DNA of 64,000 bases, taken from positions 1 through 64,000 of the forward strand of contig NZ_JAMRXH010000010.1 in the NCBI RefSeq assembly GCF_023740735.1. Reading direction: 5' to 3'. Of this stretch, positions 35,203 to 43,086 are shown in pieces (within the stretch, counting starts at the first letter, position 1; every line of letters starts with the position of its first letter). This DNA is from Nocardia sp. CDC159 (GTDB lineage Bacteria; Actinomycetota; Actinomycetes; Mycobacteriales; Mycobacteriaceae). The translations under genes were made by a program, and so were the position numbers. The notes under the pieces are model-generated. The model saw nothing but the letters and a program-made list of their open reading frames with translations, ran no database searches and was not told the DNA's origin.

Positions 35203-35212
35203 GAGTTGGAGA

Positions 35213-35761
35213 GTGTCGTTGGACCCTTCGCATCACGCCGAGCTGATCATGCTCTTCGCCAACACCCTCGATATCGAGGCGGGCACCGATGAGCTGGAAG
35301 GTCCGGCCGCACTGGCGGATTGGCTCATTGCGGCGGGACTGACAACCACGCGCCAGGCTCTCGAGCCGAGCGATCACCGACTGGCTCTGGATTTGCGGGC
35401 GGGGCTGCGTGAGGCGCTGGGAGCCGGTGTGGGCACCGCGGCCGATCCTGACCTGCTTGGCACCGCCACCGCGGTCCTGGAAGAGCTACCGGTGCGGGTG
35501 ACGCTCGACCCGAGCGCCCCACTCCAGGCAACAGCGCCCCAGTCCGTACGGCAAGCGTTGGGGCAATTGGCTATTGCTTGGGCGCATATGGCGATAACCG
35601 GGGAAGTATTGCGGATCAAACGCTGCGCCGAACACAGCTGCGGCTGGGTCTTCTGGGACGGCTCGAAGAACCGCAGCCGCCGATGGTGCTCGATGCGCGT
35701 CTGCGGCAACCGAAGCAAGGCCCGCGCCTACGCCGAACGGCACCGTCCCGATCGGTCATGA
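35213..35761 (+). CDS. CGNR zinc-finger/ABATE domain regulator
   Basis: A 182-aa protein with an N-terminal ABATE domain (about 1-125, MLFANTLDIEAGTDELEGPAALADWLIAAGL) and a C-terminal CGNR zinc finger: KRCAEHSCGWVFWDGSKNRSRRWCSMRVCGNRSKARAYAERHR. The four zinc cysteines (C-x4-C, C-x3/4-C) and the CGNR box are intact. This pairing is widespread in actinobacteria and thought to be a stress or antibiotic-linked transcription regulator. The GTG at 35213 has GGAGA just upstream. It is divergent from an MFS exporter gene. Confidence 0.85.
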   Translation: MSLDPSHHAELIMLFANTLDIEAGTDELEGPAALADWLIAAGLTTTRQALEPSDHRLALDLRAGLREALGAGVGTAADPDLLGTATAVLEELPVRVTLDPSAPLQATAPQSVRQALGQLAIAWAHMAITGEVLRIKRCAEHSCGWVFWDGSKNRSRRWCSMRVCGNRSKARAYAERHRPDRS

Positions 35762-35783
35762 CCACGTGGTGACTTTGCTGCTG

Positions 35784-36064
35784 CTAGTCGTGGGTTGATA
35801 TACACGTTCCGCGCTGTGAGATGTATCGGGTCGCGGTGCAGTGGCGGAACCTTGATTCGGGCGCGACGAGGTCGAACAGCCGTGGGAGCAACCTGGCCGC
35901 CAGTGCGTGGCGGCCACGCGCATCGAGGTGCAGCCGGTGGCTCCGGGTCCGGGTGGTCGCGGCGGAATCTCGTTCGTGGACAGCGACATCGATGCCCGCG
36001 CGGCGAGGCCCTGAGCGAGACGGAGGCCGCCGAGGGCCGCGCCGACGACGGTTACCTGATTCAA
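35784..36064 (-). pseudogene. N-terminal remnant of an FAD-dependent monooxygenase
   Basis: On the minus strand one frame reads LNQVTVVGAALGGLRLAQGL, the FAD-binding start of an aromatic-ring monooxygenase. Near 36000-36010 the frame changes and continues RAGIDVAVHERDSAATTRTRSHRLHLDARGRHALAARLLPRLFDLVAPESRF, which is the normal next segment. The rest of the enzyme is missing and the fragment ends at 35784. So it is a truncated and frameshifted copy. It lies just downstream of the CGNR gene. Confidence 0.6.
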
Positions 36065-36183
36065 GACATACCTCACCGGAGTCGGAAAACGACTCCCACC
36101 TCCCCGACGCCACATGTCGCCGAGAAACCGTGCGGTGCGGCCGAAGCCGACGAGAGCCCGTGCTCTTCGGTGAGAAGACCCGA

Positions 36184-37827
36184 TCAGTGTAGGTGATCGG
36201 CGGAGTTCGGCTCGTCGACCCGGTCCAGATAGTCGTGCACGAGGCGCACGGCCATCGCGCCGTCGCCGACCGCGGCGGCCACCCGCTTGATCGAGCCGCT
36301 GCGGACATCACCCGCGGCGAAGACGCCCGGCAGACTGGTTTCCAAGGGAGAGCGGGCATTCGCTCCGGTCAGGACGAAGCCGTGGTCGTCGAGGGCCACC
36401 GCGTCGCCGAGCCATTCGGTGGCCGGTTCGGCGCCGACGAAGACGAACAGTGCCTCGGCGTCGAGCGTGCGGCTGTCCCCGGATCGGTTGTCGCGCACGG
36501 TGATCGCGGTCAGGTTGCATTCGCCGATCAGCTCGGCCACCTCGGTGTGGGGGAGGATCTCGAGGCCGGGATTCCGCTCGAGCTGGTCGATCAGGTACCG
36601 CGACATGCTCTCGGCGAGGTCGTCCGCGCGGACCACCAACCGCACCACGCGCGCGAAGCGAGTCAGGAATTGCGCGGCCTGTCCGGCCGAATTGCCGCCG
36701 CCCACGACGACTACCGATCGATCCCGGCACAGCTGGGCCTCGACCAGCGTCGCGGCGTAGTAGATATCGGTGGTCTCGAATCGGTCGAGCCGGGGCACGG
36801 CGAGCCTGCGATACCGCGCCCCCGTCGCGATGAGCACCGTGCGGCCGGTGACTGCCGCGCCGTCCGCCAGCTTCAGCACATTGTGGCCCGGACGATGGTC
36901 CAGGCCGACGACCTCCGCCGGCCGCGAGAGCCGCGCGCCGAACTTCACCGCCTGCAGTTCCGCGCGTTCGGCGAGCGTCGCGCCGGAGATGCCGGAGGGA
37001 AAGCCGAGGTAATTCTCGATTCTCGAGGTCGTGCCCGCCTGTCCGCCGATCGCGACCGTGTCGAGCACCAGCGTCGACAATCCTTCCGACGCGGCGTAGA
37101 CCGCGGCCGCGAGCCCGGCCGGTCCGGCCCCGGCCACCACGAGGTCGTAGGGCCGGTCGGGAGTGGTGACGACCTCGAGCCCGATCGCGCGGGCGAGTTC
37201 GGAATTGCTCGGATTGCGGAAGATCTGATCGCCCGCCCCGATCACGATCGGCGTCTGGTCGGGCGGGATGTCCAGCTGGCGCAGCAGCGCCTCGGCGCGG
37301 TCGTCGCGCTCGAGATCGAGCCAGGTGTGCGGAATCTGGTTGCGGGTGGCGAAGTCCCGCAGTCGCCGAGCATCGGGCGAGTAGGCGGAGCCGACGATCT
37401 GCAGCCCGGCGCCGAGCCCGATCAGGACCGCGCGCCGGGTCAGATAGGTGGCCAGGACCAGATCTCCGAACGCCTGGTCACAGGCCAGATACCGGCGCAG
37501 GGTCGCGGCGGGCACGATGAGCACCTCGCCGGGTTCGCGCACCACCACCGAGACGTAGAGGGCCTGACCGGTCAGCAGGCTCAGGTCGCCGAGAAATTGG
37601 CGGGGTCCGTAGACGTCGATCACCCGCTGCGCGGTGCCGTCGCGCCCGAGCGCCGCGATCGTGCCGGACAGCACCACCAGGAAGTCGTAGCCGCGTTCGC
37701 CGCCGCGATAGAGCACCTCGCCCGCGGTCGTCGGCCGACGTCGCCCGTACTGCTCGAGCCTGCGGATGAGCGGCTCGCTCAGCCGCAGGTCGGTGTCCCA
37801 TCGGTCCGAACCCTGCTGTTCCGGCAC
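36184..37827 (-). CDS. cNMP-binding domain/thioredoxin reductase-like fusion
   Basis: A 547-aa protein with three parts: a cyclic-nucleotide-binding domain (about 20-135, GEVLYRGGERGYDFLVVLSGTIAALG), a thioredoxin/glutaredoxin-like linker (145-215) and a thioredoxin-reductase-type flavoprotein (220-547; FAD motif DLVVAGAGPAGLAAAVYAASEG, NADPH motif VVVVGGGNSAGQAAQFL, and GVFAAGDVRSGSIKRVAAAVGDGA). The catalytic CxxC of TrxB is absent: the segment reads TTDIYYAATLVEAQLC, so disulfide reduction by the usual route is unlikely. Such fusions occur in actinobacteria with unknown electron partners. The GTG/ATG start used is 37827 (MPEQQGSD). Confidence 0.85.
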   Translation of the reverse strand: MPEQQGSDRWDTDLRLSEPLIRRLEQYGRRRPTTAGEVLYRGGERGYDFLVVLSGTIAALGRDGTAQRVIDVYGPRQFLGDLSLLTGQALYVSVVVREPGEVLIVPAATLRRYLACDQAFGDLVLATYLTRRAVLIGLGAGLQIVGSAYSPDARRLRDFATRNQIPHTWLDLERDDRAEALLRQLDIPPDQTPIVIGAGDQIFRNPSNSELARAIGLEVVTTPDRPYDLVVAGAGPAGLAAAVYAASEGLSTLVLDTVAIGGQAGTTSRIENYLGFPSGISGATLAERAELQAVKFGARLSRPAEVVGLDHRPGHNVLKLADGAAVTGRTVLIATGARYRRLAVPRLDRFETTDIYYAATLVEAQLCRDRSVVVVGGGNSAGQAAQFLTRFARVVRLVVRADDLAESMSRYLIDQLERNPGLEILPHTEVAELIGECNLTAITVRDNRSGDSRTLDAEALFVFVGAEPATEWLGDAVALDDHGFVLTGANARSPLETSLPGVFAAGDVRSGSIKRVAAAVGDGAMAVRLVHDYLDRVDEPNSADHLH

Positions 37828-37882
37828 AGAGGAATCATGCCGGATGGCTATCGGTCACCCGCGCAGGCGGGTTCGGCCGGGA

Positions 37883-38281
37883 TCAGCGCCGGGACAGGGA
37901 TCGGACGCTCGCGGCCAGACATTCCGGGCTCGACCCCGGCAGTCGGACGCCGATATCGACCCGGTCGGGATCGAGCGCCTGCCCCTCGACGGTGGCGAAC
38001 GCGGTGGCGCCGGGATACTTCGCGGCGGTGTCGACGGCCCAGGTCAGCGTGCGGGCGAGTTCGTCGCGGCCCGCCGGACTCCAGCCGGAGCCGGGGACGA
38101 GCTGGGCGATCGGGCGGCCCAGCTTCAGGTTGGACACCACTGCCGCCTCGCCGGGCTCGAGCGAGACCGTGGCCCCCAGCGGCCGCGGTTCGAACGTCAC
38201 CGCCGCTGCCGTGCCGATGCCGAATGCCAGCATCGTGATTGCCGCGGCCAGGGTCGTGACCATCGCGGTTCGCACACGCAT
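37883..38281 (-). CDS. Small secreted protein, unknown
   Basis: A 132-aa protein with a signal peptide (MRVRTAMVTTLAAAITMLAFGIGTAAAV, cleavage near AAA-V). The mature 105 residues have an even mix of charged and hydrophobic residues, one Cys (SSPECLAASVRSL) and no recognised domain; PLGATVSLEPGEAAVVSNLKLGRPIAQLVPGSGWSPAGRDELARTLTWAVDTAAKYPGATAF resembles small exported Nocardia proteins. The ATG at 38281 precedes the pyr operon leader on the opposite strand. Confidence 0.65.
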   Translation of the reverse strand: MRVRTAMVTTLAAAITMLAFGIGTAAAVTFEPRPLGATVSLEPGEAAVVSNLKLGRPIAQLVPGSGWSPAGRDELARTLTWAVDTAAKYPGATAFATVEGQALDPDRVDIGVRLPGSSPECLAASVRSLSRR

Positions 38282-38487
38282 GTCCGTCCTCCTCGTCTGG
38301 CGTGGTCGACCCAGTATTCGCCGCAACCGGCCCGAGGTCCGGCACCCCGACGTGGGCGCGGCGGTTCGCCCCCGCATCCTCATGCGCCCGCATTCCCCCA
38401 GGTGGCGGCCCTCACAGCGGCCACCCCCGATGGCGGGCGTTTGCGGGCGCGCTGCTAGCATTCTCCGCCGGAAGACATCCTTTAAAG

Positions 38488-38519
38488 GACCGTCCAGAGA
38501 GGCGGGGAAGGAGGTCGGC
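38488..38519 (+). promoter_or_regulatory. PyrR RNA-binding site overlapping the pyrR ribosome binding site
   Basis: The leader before pyrR holds GTCCAGAGAGGC (38492-38503), matching the conserved UCCAGAGAGG loop bound by PyrR, followed by GGGGAAGGAGG, whose GGAGG is the pyrR Shine-Dalgarno 5-6 nt before the ATG. A palindromic TCCTTTAAAGGA sits just 5' (38479-38490). This layout matches the translational repression described for mycobacterial pyr operons, in which PyrR-UMP bound to the loop blocks the ribosome. The motif is seen; the mechanism is inferred from that family. Confidence 0.75.
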
Positions 38520-39155
38520 ATGAGCGTGCCCGAGGATCGGGCCGCCAGGTCGAGCGCGGGCGAATATTCGCAGCGGCACGACCCCGAGTGGGTGCGGGCC
38601 GGGCGTGAATTGTTGTCCGCCCAGGATGTCGGCCGAACCATCGCGCGCATGGCGCATCAGATCATCGAGAAGACCGCTCTCGATTCCTCGGACCCGAGCG
38701 TCCCCCGGGTGGTGTTGATCGGAATCCCCACGCGCGGAACGGGTTTGGCTTCGCGCCTGGCCGACCGGATCGAGGAGTTCTCCGGCGTGCGCCCGGCCGT
38801 GGGCTCGCTGGACATCACGCTGTATCGCGATGATCTGCGCAATCGCCCGCATCGCCCGCTCGAGCGCACCTCGGTGCCCGAGGGCGGGATCGACGACGCG
38901 CTGGTGGTTCTGGTCGACGACGTATTGTTCTCCGGCCGCAGCGTGCGCTCGGCCCTGGACGGCCTGCGCGATCTGGGCCGCCCCCGCGCGGTGCAACTGG
39001 CGGTGCTCATCGACCGCGGCCACCGCGAACTGCCCATCCGCGCCGATTACGTCGGCAAGAACGTGCCCACCGCCCGCAGCGAGGACATCTCCGTGCTCTT
39101 GACCGAACACGACGGCCGCGACGGCGTCTACCTGCATCAGGGGGAGGAGAAGTGA
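38520..39155 (+). CDS. pyrR: PyrR bifunctional regulator/uracil phosphoribosyltransferase
   Basis: A 211-aa PRTase-fold protein that binds pyr mRNA in the presence of UMP and has weak UPRTase activity. The PRPP loop is VVLVDDVLFSGRSVRSALDGL and the family's GIPTRGTGLASRLADRI and LYRDDL are present. The N-terminus (about 1-25) is longer than in Bacillus. The ATG at 38520 is preceded by GGAGG. Its stop overlaps the pyrB GTG (GTGA). Confidence 0.96.
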   Translation: MSVPEDRAARSSAGEYSQRHDPEWVRAGRELLSAQDVGRTIARMAHQIIEKTALDSSDPSVPRVVLIGIPTRGTGLASRLADRIEEFSGVRPAVGSLDITLYRDDLRNRPHRPLERTSVPEGGIDDALVVLVDDVLFSGRSVRSALDGLRDLGRPRAVQLAVLIDRGHRELPIRADYVGKNVPTARSEDISVLLTEHDGRDGVYLHQGEEK

Positions 39156-40117
39156 GACATCTTCTCTCCGTCACCGATCTGGATCGCGCCGCCGCCACCG
39201 AATTGCTGGACGATGCCCAGCGTTTCGAGCAGGCGCTGCTGGGGCGCGAGGTGCGCAAGCTGCCGACGCTGCGCGGGCGCACGGTCATGACCGTGTTCTT
39301 CGAGAACTCCACCCGCACCCGGGTCTCGTTCGAGGTCGCGGGAAAGTGGATGAGCGCGGATGTGATCAATGTCAGCGCGTCGAGTTCCTCGGTCTCCAAG
39401 GGGGAATCGCTGCGCGACACCGCGCTGACCCTGCACGCCGCGGGCGCGGACGCGCTCATCGTGCGGCATCCGGCCTCCGGCGCGGCCCATCAGATCGCCC
39501 GCTGGTTCGGCGAATTGGAAACGGGCAGAGGCGGTTACGCGGGGACCGGCCCGGCGATCATCAATGCCGGGGACGGTATGCACGAGCATCCGACCCAGGC
39601 CCTGCTCGACGCGTTCACCCTGCGCCAGCGCCTCGGCGATCTGGACGGTAAGCGGGTGGTCATCGTCGGTGACATCCTGCACAGCCGCGTCGCGCGCTCG
39701 AATGCGTTCCTGCTGAACATCCTCGGGGCCGAGGTGGTGCTGGTCGCACCGCGCACGCTGCTGCCGGTCGGCGTGGACGCCTGGCCGGTGCGGATCTCGC
39801 ATGCGCTGGACGCCGAGCTGCCGGGCGCCGATGCGGTGATGATGCTGCGCGTGCAGGCCGAGCGGATGAACGGCGGCTTCTTCCCGTCGGCGCGCGAATA
39901 CTCCATCAACTACGGACTGAACGAGCGGCGGATGGCGCTGCTCGACGAGCATGCGGTGGTGCTGCACCCGGGCCCGATGCTGCGCGGCATGGAGATCGCG
40001 TCCGCGGTGGCCGATTCGCCGAAGGCGGCGGTGCTGCAGCAGGTCACCAATGGCGTGCACATGCGCATGGCGGTGCTGTTCCGCCTGCTGGTCGGAGCCG
40101 AAGAGGTGGTGGCGTGA
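39152..40117 (+). CDS. pyrB: Aspartate carbamoyltransferase catalytic subunit
   Basis: A 321-aa enzyme that carbamoylates aspartate, the first committed step of pyrimidine synthesis. The carbamoyl-phosphate motif is FENSTRTRVSFE, with NVSASSSSVSKGESLRDT and DGMHEHPTQALLDAFT the next conserved blocks, and HPGPMLRGMEI near the end. A short insert (TGRGGYAGT) between GELE and GPAIINAG is not in the closest relatives I can recall. GTG at 39152 overlaps the pyrR stop by 4 bp. No regulatory pyrI is present. Confidence 0.97.
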   Translation: MRHLLSVTDLDRAAATELLDDAQRFEQALLGREVRKLPTLRGRTVMTVFFENSTRTRVSFEVAGKWMSADVINVSASSSSVSKGESLRDTALTLHAAGADALIVRHPASGAAHQIARWFGELETGRGGYAGTGPAIINAGDGMHEHPTQALLDAFTLRQRLGDLDGKRVVIVGDILHSRVARSNAFLLNILGAEVVLVAPRTLLPVGVDAWPVRISHALDAELPGADAVMMLRVQAERMNGGFFPSAREYSINYGLNERRMALLDEHAVVLHPGPMLRGMEIASAVADSPKAAVLQQVTNGVHMRMAVLFRLLVGAEEVVA

Positions 40118-41460
40118 GTAACGTAGTGATCAAGGATGTGCGCCTCTACGGCGAGGGCGATCCGGTCGATGTCCTGCTGACGGACGGTGAGATCCGCGAT
40201 ATCGCTTCGGATTTGGGTGAGGTCGACGCCGAGGTCGTCGACGGCACCGGCCAGATTCTGCTGCCGGGCTTCGTGGATCTGCACACGCATCTGCGCGAGC
40301 CGGGCCGCGAGGACACCGAGACCATCGAAACCGGTTCCGCCGCGGCCGCACTCGGCGGCTACACCGCGGTGTTCGCCATGGCCAACACCAGTCCGGTCGC
40401 CGACAGCGTCGTGGTCACCGACCACGTGTGGCGGCGCGGGCAGGAGGTCGGCCTGGTCGACGTCTATCCGGTCGGCGCGGTCACCATAGGCCTCGAGGGT
40501 AAGCAGCTGGCGGAGATGGGCACCATGGCCGCGGGCGAGGCCGGGGTGCGGATGTTCTCCGACGACGGCCACTGTGTCTACGACCCGCTGATCATGCGCC
40601 GGGCGCTCGAATACGCGAACTCGCTCGGCGTGCTGATCGCCCAGCACGCCGAGGAGCCGCGGCTGACCAAGGGGGCGGTGGCGCACGAGGGCCCCAACGC
40701 CGCGCGACTGGGCCTGCAGGGCTGGCCGCGGGCGGCCGAGGAGTCGATCGTGGCCCGCGACGCGCTGCTGGCCCGCGATGCCGGGGCGCGCGTGCACATC
40801 TGCCACGCCTCCACGGCCGGGACCGTCGAACTGCTGAAATGGGCCAAGGCCCAGGGTATTTCGATCACCGCCGAGGTCACCCCGCACCACCTGCTGCTCG
40901 ACGATTCGCGGCTCGAGACCTACGACGCGGTGAACAAGGTCAACCCGCCGCTGCGCGAGGCCTCCGACGTTCAGGCGCTGCGTCAGGCGCTGGCCGAGGG
41001 TGTGGTGGACTGTGTGGCCACCGACCACGCCCCGCACGCCGAACAGGACAAGTGCTGCGAATTCGCCGCCGCCCGCCCCGGCATGCTGGGACTGGAGACC
41101 GCGCTGTCGATCGTCGTCGAGACGATGGTGCGCACCGGACTGCTCGACTGGCGTGGCGTCGCCCGGGTGATGAGCGAAAACCCCTCGCGCATCGCGGGTC
41201 TGGACGATCAGGGTCGGCCGCTGGCGGTCGGCGAGCCGGCCAATCTGGTGCTGGTCGATCCGGAGACGGAATGGACGGTGCGGGCAACGGAGCTCGCGAG
41301 CATTTCCAACAACACGCCGTTCGAGGCGATGACCCTGCCCGCGCGGGTGACGGCGACGTTCCTGCGCGGACGGATCACCGCGCGCGACGGCAAGGCACAA
41401 CAGATGCGAGCGCCTGACGACGGGAGCGGCCCGTCGCTGGCCGGGAGAATGAGAGCCTGA
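40114..41460 (+). CDS. pyrC: Dihydroorotase (class I)
   Basis: A 448-aa zinc amidohydrolase that closes carbamoyl-aspartate to dihydroorotate. The metal motif DLHTHLREPGREDTETIETG at about residue 55, the histidines in EVTPHHLLLDD and IAQHAEEP, and ATDHAPHAEQDK (metal Asp) are all present. The GTG/ATG start overlaps the pyrB stop by 4 bp. The length is in the normal range for the actinobacterial type I enzyme. Confidence 0.96.
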   Translation: MSNVVIKDVRLYGEGDPVDVLLTDGEIRDIASDLGEVDAEVVDGTGQILLPGFVDLHTHLREPGREDTETIETGSAAAALGGYTAVFAMANTSPVADSVVVTDHVWRRGQEVGLVDVYPVGAVTIGLEGKQLAEMGTMAAGEAGVRMFSDDGHCVYDPLIMRRALEYANSLGVLIAQHAEEPRLTKGAVAHEGPNAARLGLQGWPRAAEESIVARDALLARDAGARVHICHASTAGTVELLKWAKAQGISITAEVTPHHLLLDDSRLETYDAVNKVNPPLREASDVQALRQALAEGVVDCVATDHAPHAEQDKCCEFAAARPGMLGLETALSIVVETMVRTGLLDWRGVARVMSENPSRIAGLDDQGRPLAVGEPANLVLVDPETEWTVRATELASISNNTPFEAMTLPARVTATFLRGRITARDGKAQQMRAPDDGSGPSLAGRMRA

Positions 41461-41461
41461 C

Positions 41462-41971
41462 ATGGAGCGAACGCTGTGGGTGCTCGGGCTGCTGGCACTG
41501 TTTGTGCTGTGCCTGTGGCTGATGTATCGGGCCTGGCAGAAGAAGGCGCGTAAGCAGGCGGCGTCGATCGGCGAATTGCCCTCGGTGCCACCGGAATTGG
41601 GTGCGCAGCTGCTGGAGCCCACCACGGGCCTCTACACCGGGACCACGCTGGCTCCCAGCTGGCAGAACCGGATCGCGGTGGGCGATCTGGGGTTCCGGGC
41701 CACGGCGGAGCTCACCCGCTTCGAGCGCGGGATTCTGCTCGAGCGCGACGGCGCGTCGCCGCTGTGGATTCCGAGCGAGTCCATCACCGCGGTGCGCACC
41801 GAGCGGGGCCATGCGGGCAAGGTAATGACAGCAGATGGTGTGCTGGTGATTCGCTGGAAGCTGCCGACCGGAACCGAGGTGGACACCGGATTCCGCGGCG
41901 ACGACAAGACGGTGTATCCGGCCTGGACGGGCAGCGCGACCAGTACGACGACAGGAGACGAGAAAGCATGA
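41462..41971 (+). CDS. Membrane-anchored PH-like domain protein in the pyr operon
   Basis: A 169-aa protein with one N-terminal helix (TLWVLGLLALFVLCLWLMYRAW) and a soluble bacterial PH-like domain (LYTGTTLAPSWQNRIAVGDLGFRATAELTRFERGILLERDGASPLWIPSESITAVRTERGHAGKV...VLVIRWKLPTGTEVDTGFRG). A gene of this kind sits between pyrC and carA in the pyr operon of Mycobacterium (the Rv1382 position) and related genera, but its role is not known. The ATG overlaps nothing but starts 1 bp after the pyrC stop; its own stop overlaps carA (ATGA). Confidence 0.8.
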   Translation: MERTLWVLGLLALFVLCLWLMYRAWQKKARKQAASIGELPSVPPELGAQLLEPTTGLYTGTTLAPSWQNRIAVGDLGFRATAELTRFERGILLERDGASPLWIPSESITAVRTERGHAGKVMTADGVLVIRWKLPTGTEVDTGFRGDDKTVYPAWTGSATSTTTGDEKA

Positions 41972-43086
41972 GCGGTGCTACCGCTGTGATGGTGCTGGAG
42001 GACGGTCGCGTATTCCGCGGCGCGCCCTTCGGCGCCACCGGAGAGACGCTGGGCGAGGCGGTGTTCTGCACCGCGATGACGGGTTATCAGGAGACCCTGA
42101 CCGACCCCAGCTACCACCGCCAGATCGTGGTGGCCACGGCCCCGCAGATCGGCAATACGGGTTGGAACGACGAGGACGACGAGTCGCAGAAGATCTGGGT
42201 CGCGGGCTACGCCGTGCGCGACCCCGCCAAGCGTTGCTCCAACTGGCGCGCCACCACCACGCTGCAGGCCGAGCTGGAGCGTCAGCGGGTGGTCGGCATC
42301 GCGGGCATCGACACCCGCGCGCTGGTGCGCCATCTGCGCAGCCGCGGGTCGATGAAGGCGGGCATCTTCTCCGGCGCGGCCGCCGCCGCCTCGACCGAGG
42401 AGCTGCTGGCCCGGGTGAACGGTCAGCCCTCGATGCTGGGCGCGGATCTGGCCGCCGATGTCAGCACCGGCAGCGTCTACACCATCGAGCCCTCCGGTGA
42501 GCACCGGTTCACCGTGGTCGCGGTCGATCTGGGCATCAAGACCAATACCCCGCGCATGTTCGCCGAGCGCGGTATGCGGGTGCACGTGGTGCCCTCGAAC
42601 GTGACGCTGGACCAGATCAAGGAACTGAACCCGAACGGGGTGTTCCTGTCCAACGGCCCGGGCGACCCGGCCACCCAGGACGCCGCGGTGGATCTCACCA
42701 AAGCCGTTCTGGGCGAGGGTCTTCCGCTGTTCGGCATCTGCTTCGGCAACCAGATCCTGGGCCGCGCGCTGGGCCTGAAGACCTACAAGATGAAGTTCGG
42801 CCACCGCGGCATCAATGTGCCGGTCGTCGATCACGCCACCGGGCAGATCTCGATCACCGCGCAGAATCACGGTTTCGCGGTCGAGGGTGAGGCCGGGCAG
42901 CGCTTCGACACCCCGTTCGGTACCGCCGAGGTCAGCCACACCTGCGCCAACGACGGCACGGTCGAGGGCGTGCGACTGACCGACGGCCGCGCCTTCTCGG
43001 TGCAGTACCACCCCGAGGCCGCCGCGGGTCCGCACGACGCCGCCTATCTTTTCGACCGCTTCGCCGGTCTCATGGAGGGAGCCTGA
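41968..43086 (+). CDS. carA: Carbamoyl-phosphate synthase small (glutaminase) subunit
   Basis: A 372-aa class I glutamine amidotransferase subunit that releases ammonia for carbamoyl phosphate. The nucleophile Cys is in LFGICFGNQILGRALG, the His and Glu partners in VQYHPEAAAGPHD, and the N-terminal domain carries GYQETLTDPSY and GIAGIDTRALVRHLR. GHRGINVPV is the usual bridging segment. ATG at 41968 overlaps the previous stop by 4 bp, and the stop overlaps the carB ATG by one base. Confidence 0.97.
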   Translation: MSGATAVMVLEDGRVFRGAPFGATGETLGEAVFCTAMTGYQETLTDPSYHRQIVVATAPQIGNTGWNDEDDESQKIWVAGYAVRDPAKRCSNWRATTTLQAELERQRVVGIAGIDTRALVRHLRSRGSMKAGIFSGAAAAASTEELLARVNGQPSMLGADLAADVSTGSVYTIEPSGEHRFTVVAVDLGIKTNTPRMFAERGMRVHVVPSNVTLDQIKELNPNGVFLSNGPGDPATQDAAVDLTKAVLGEGLPLFGICFGNQILGRALGLKTYKMKFGHRGINVPVVDHATGQISITAQNHGFAVEGEAGQRFDTPFGTAEVSHTCANDGTVEGVRLTDGRAFSVQYHPEAAAGPHDAAYLFDRFAGLMEGA

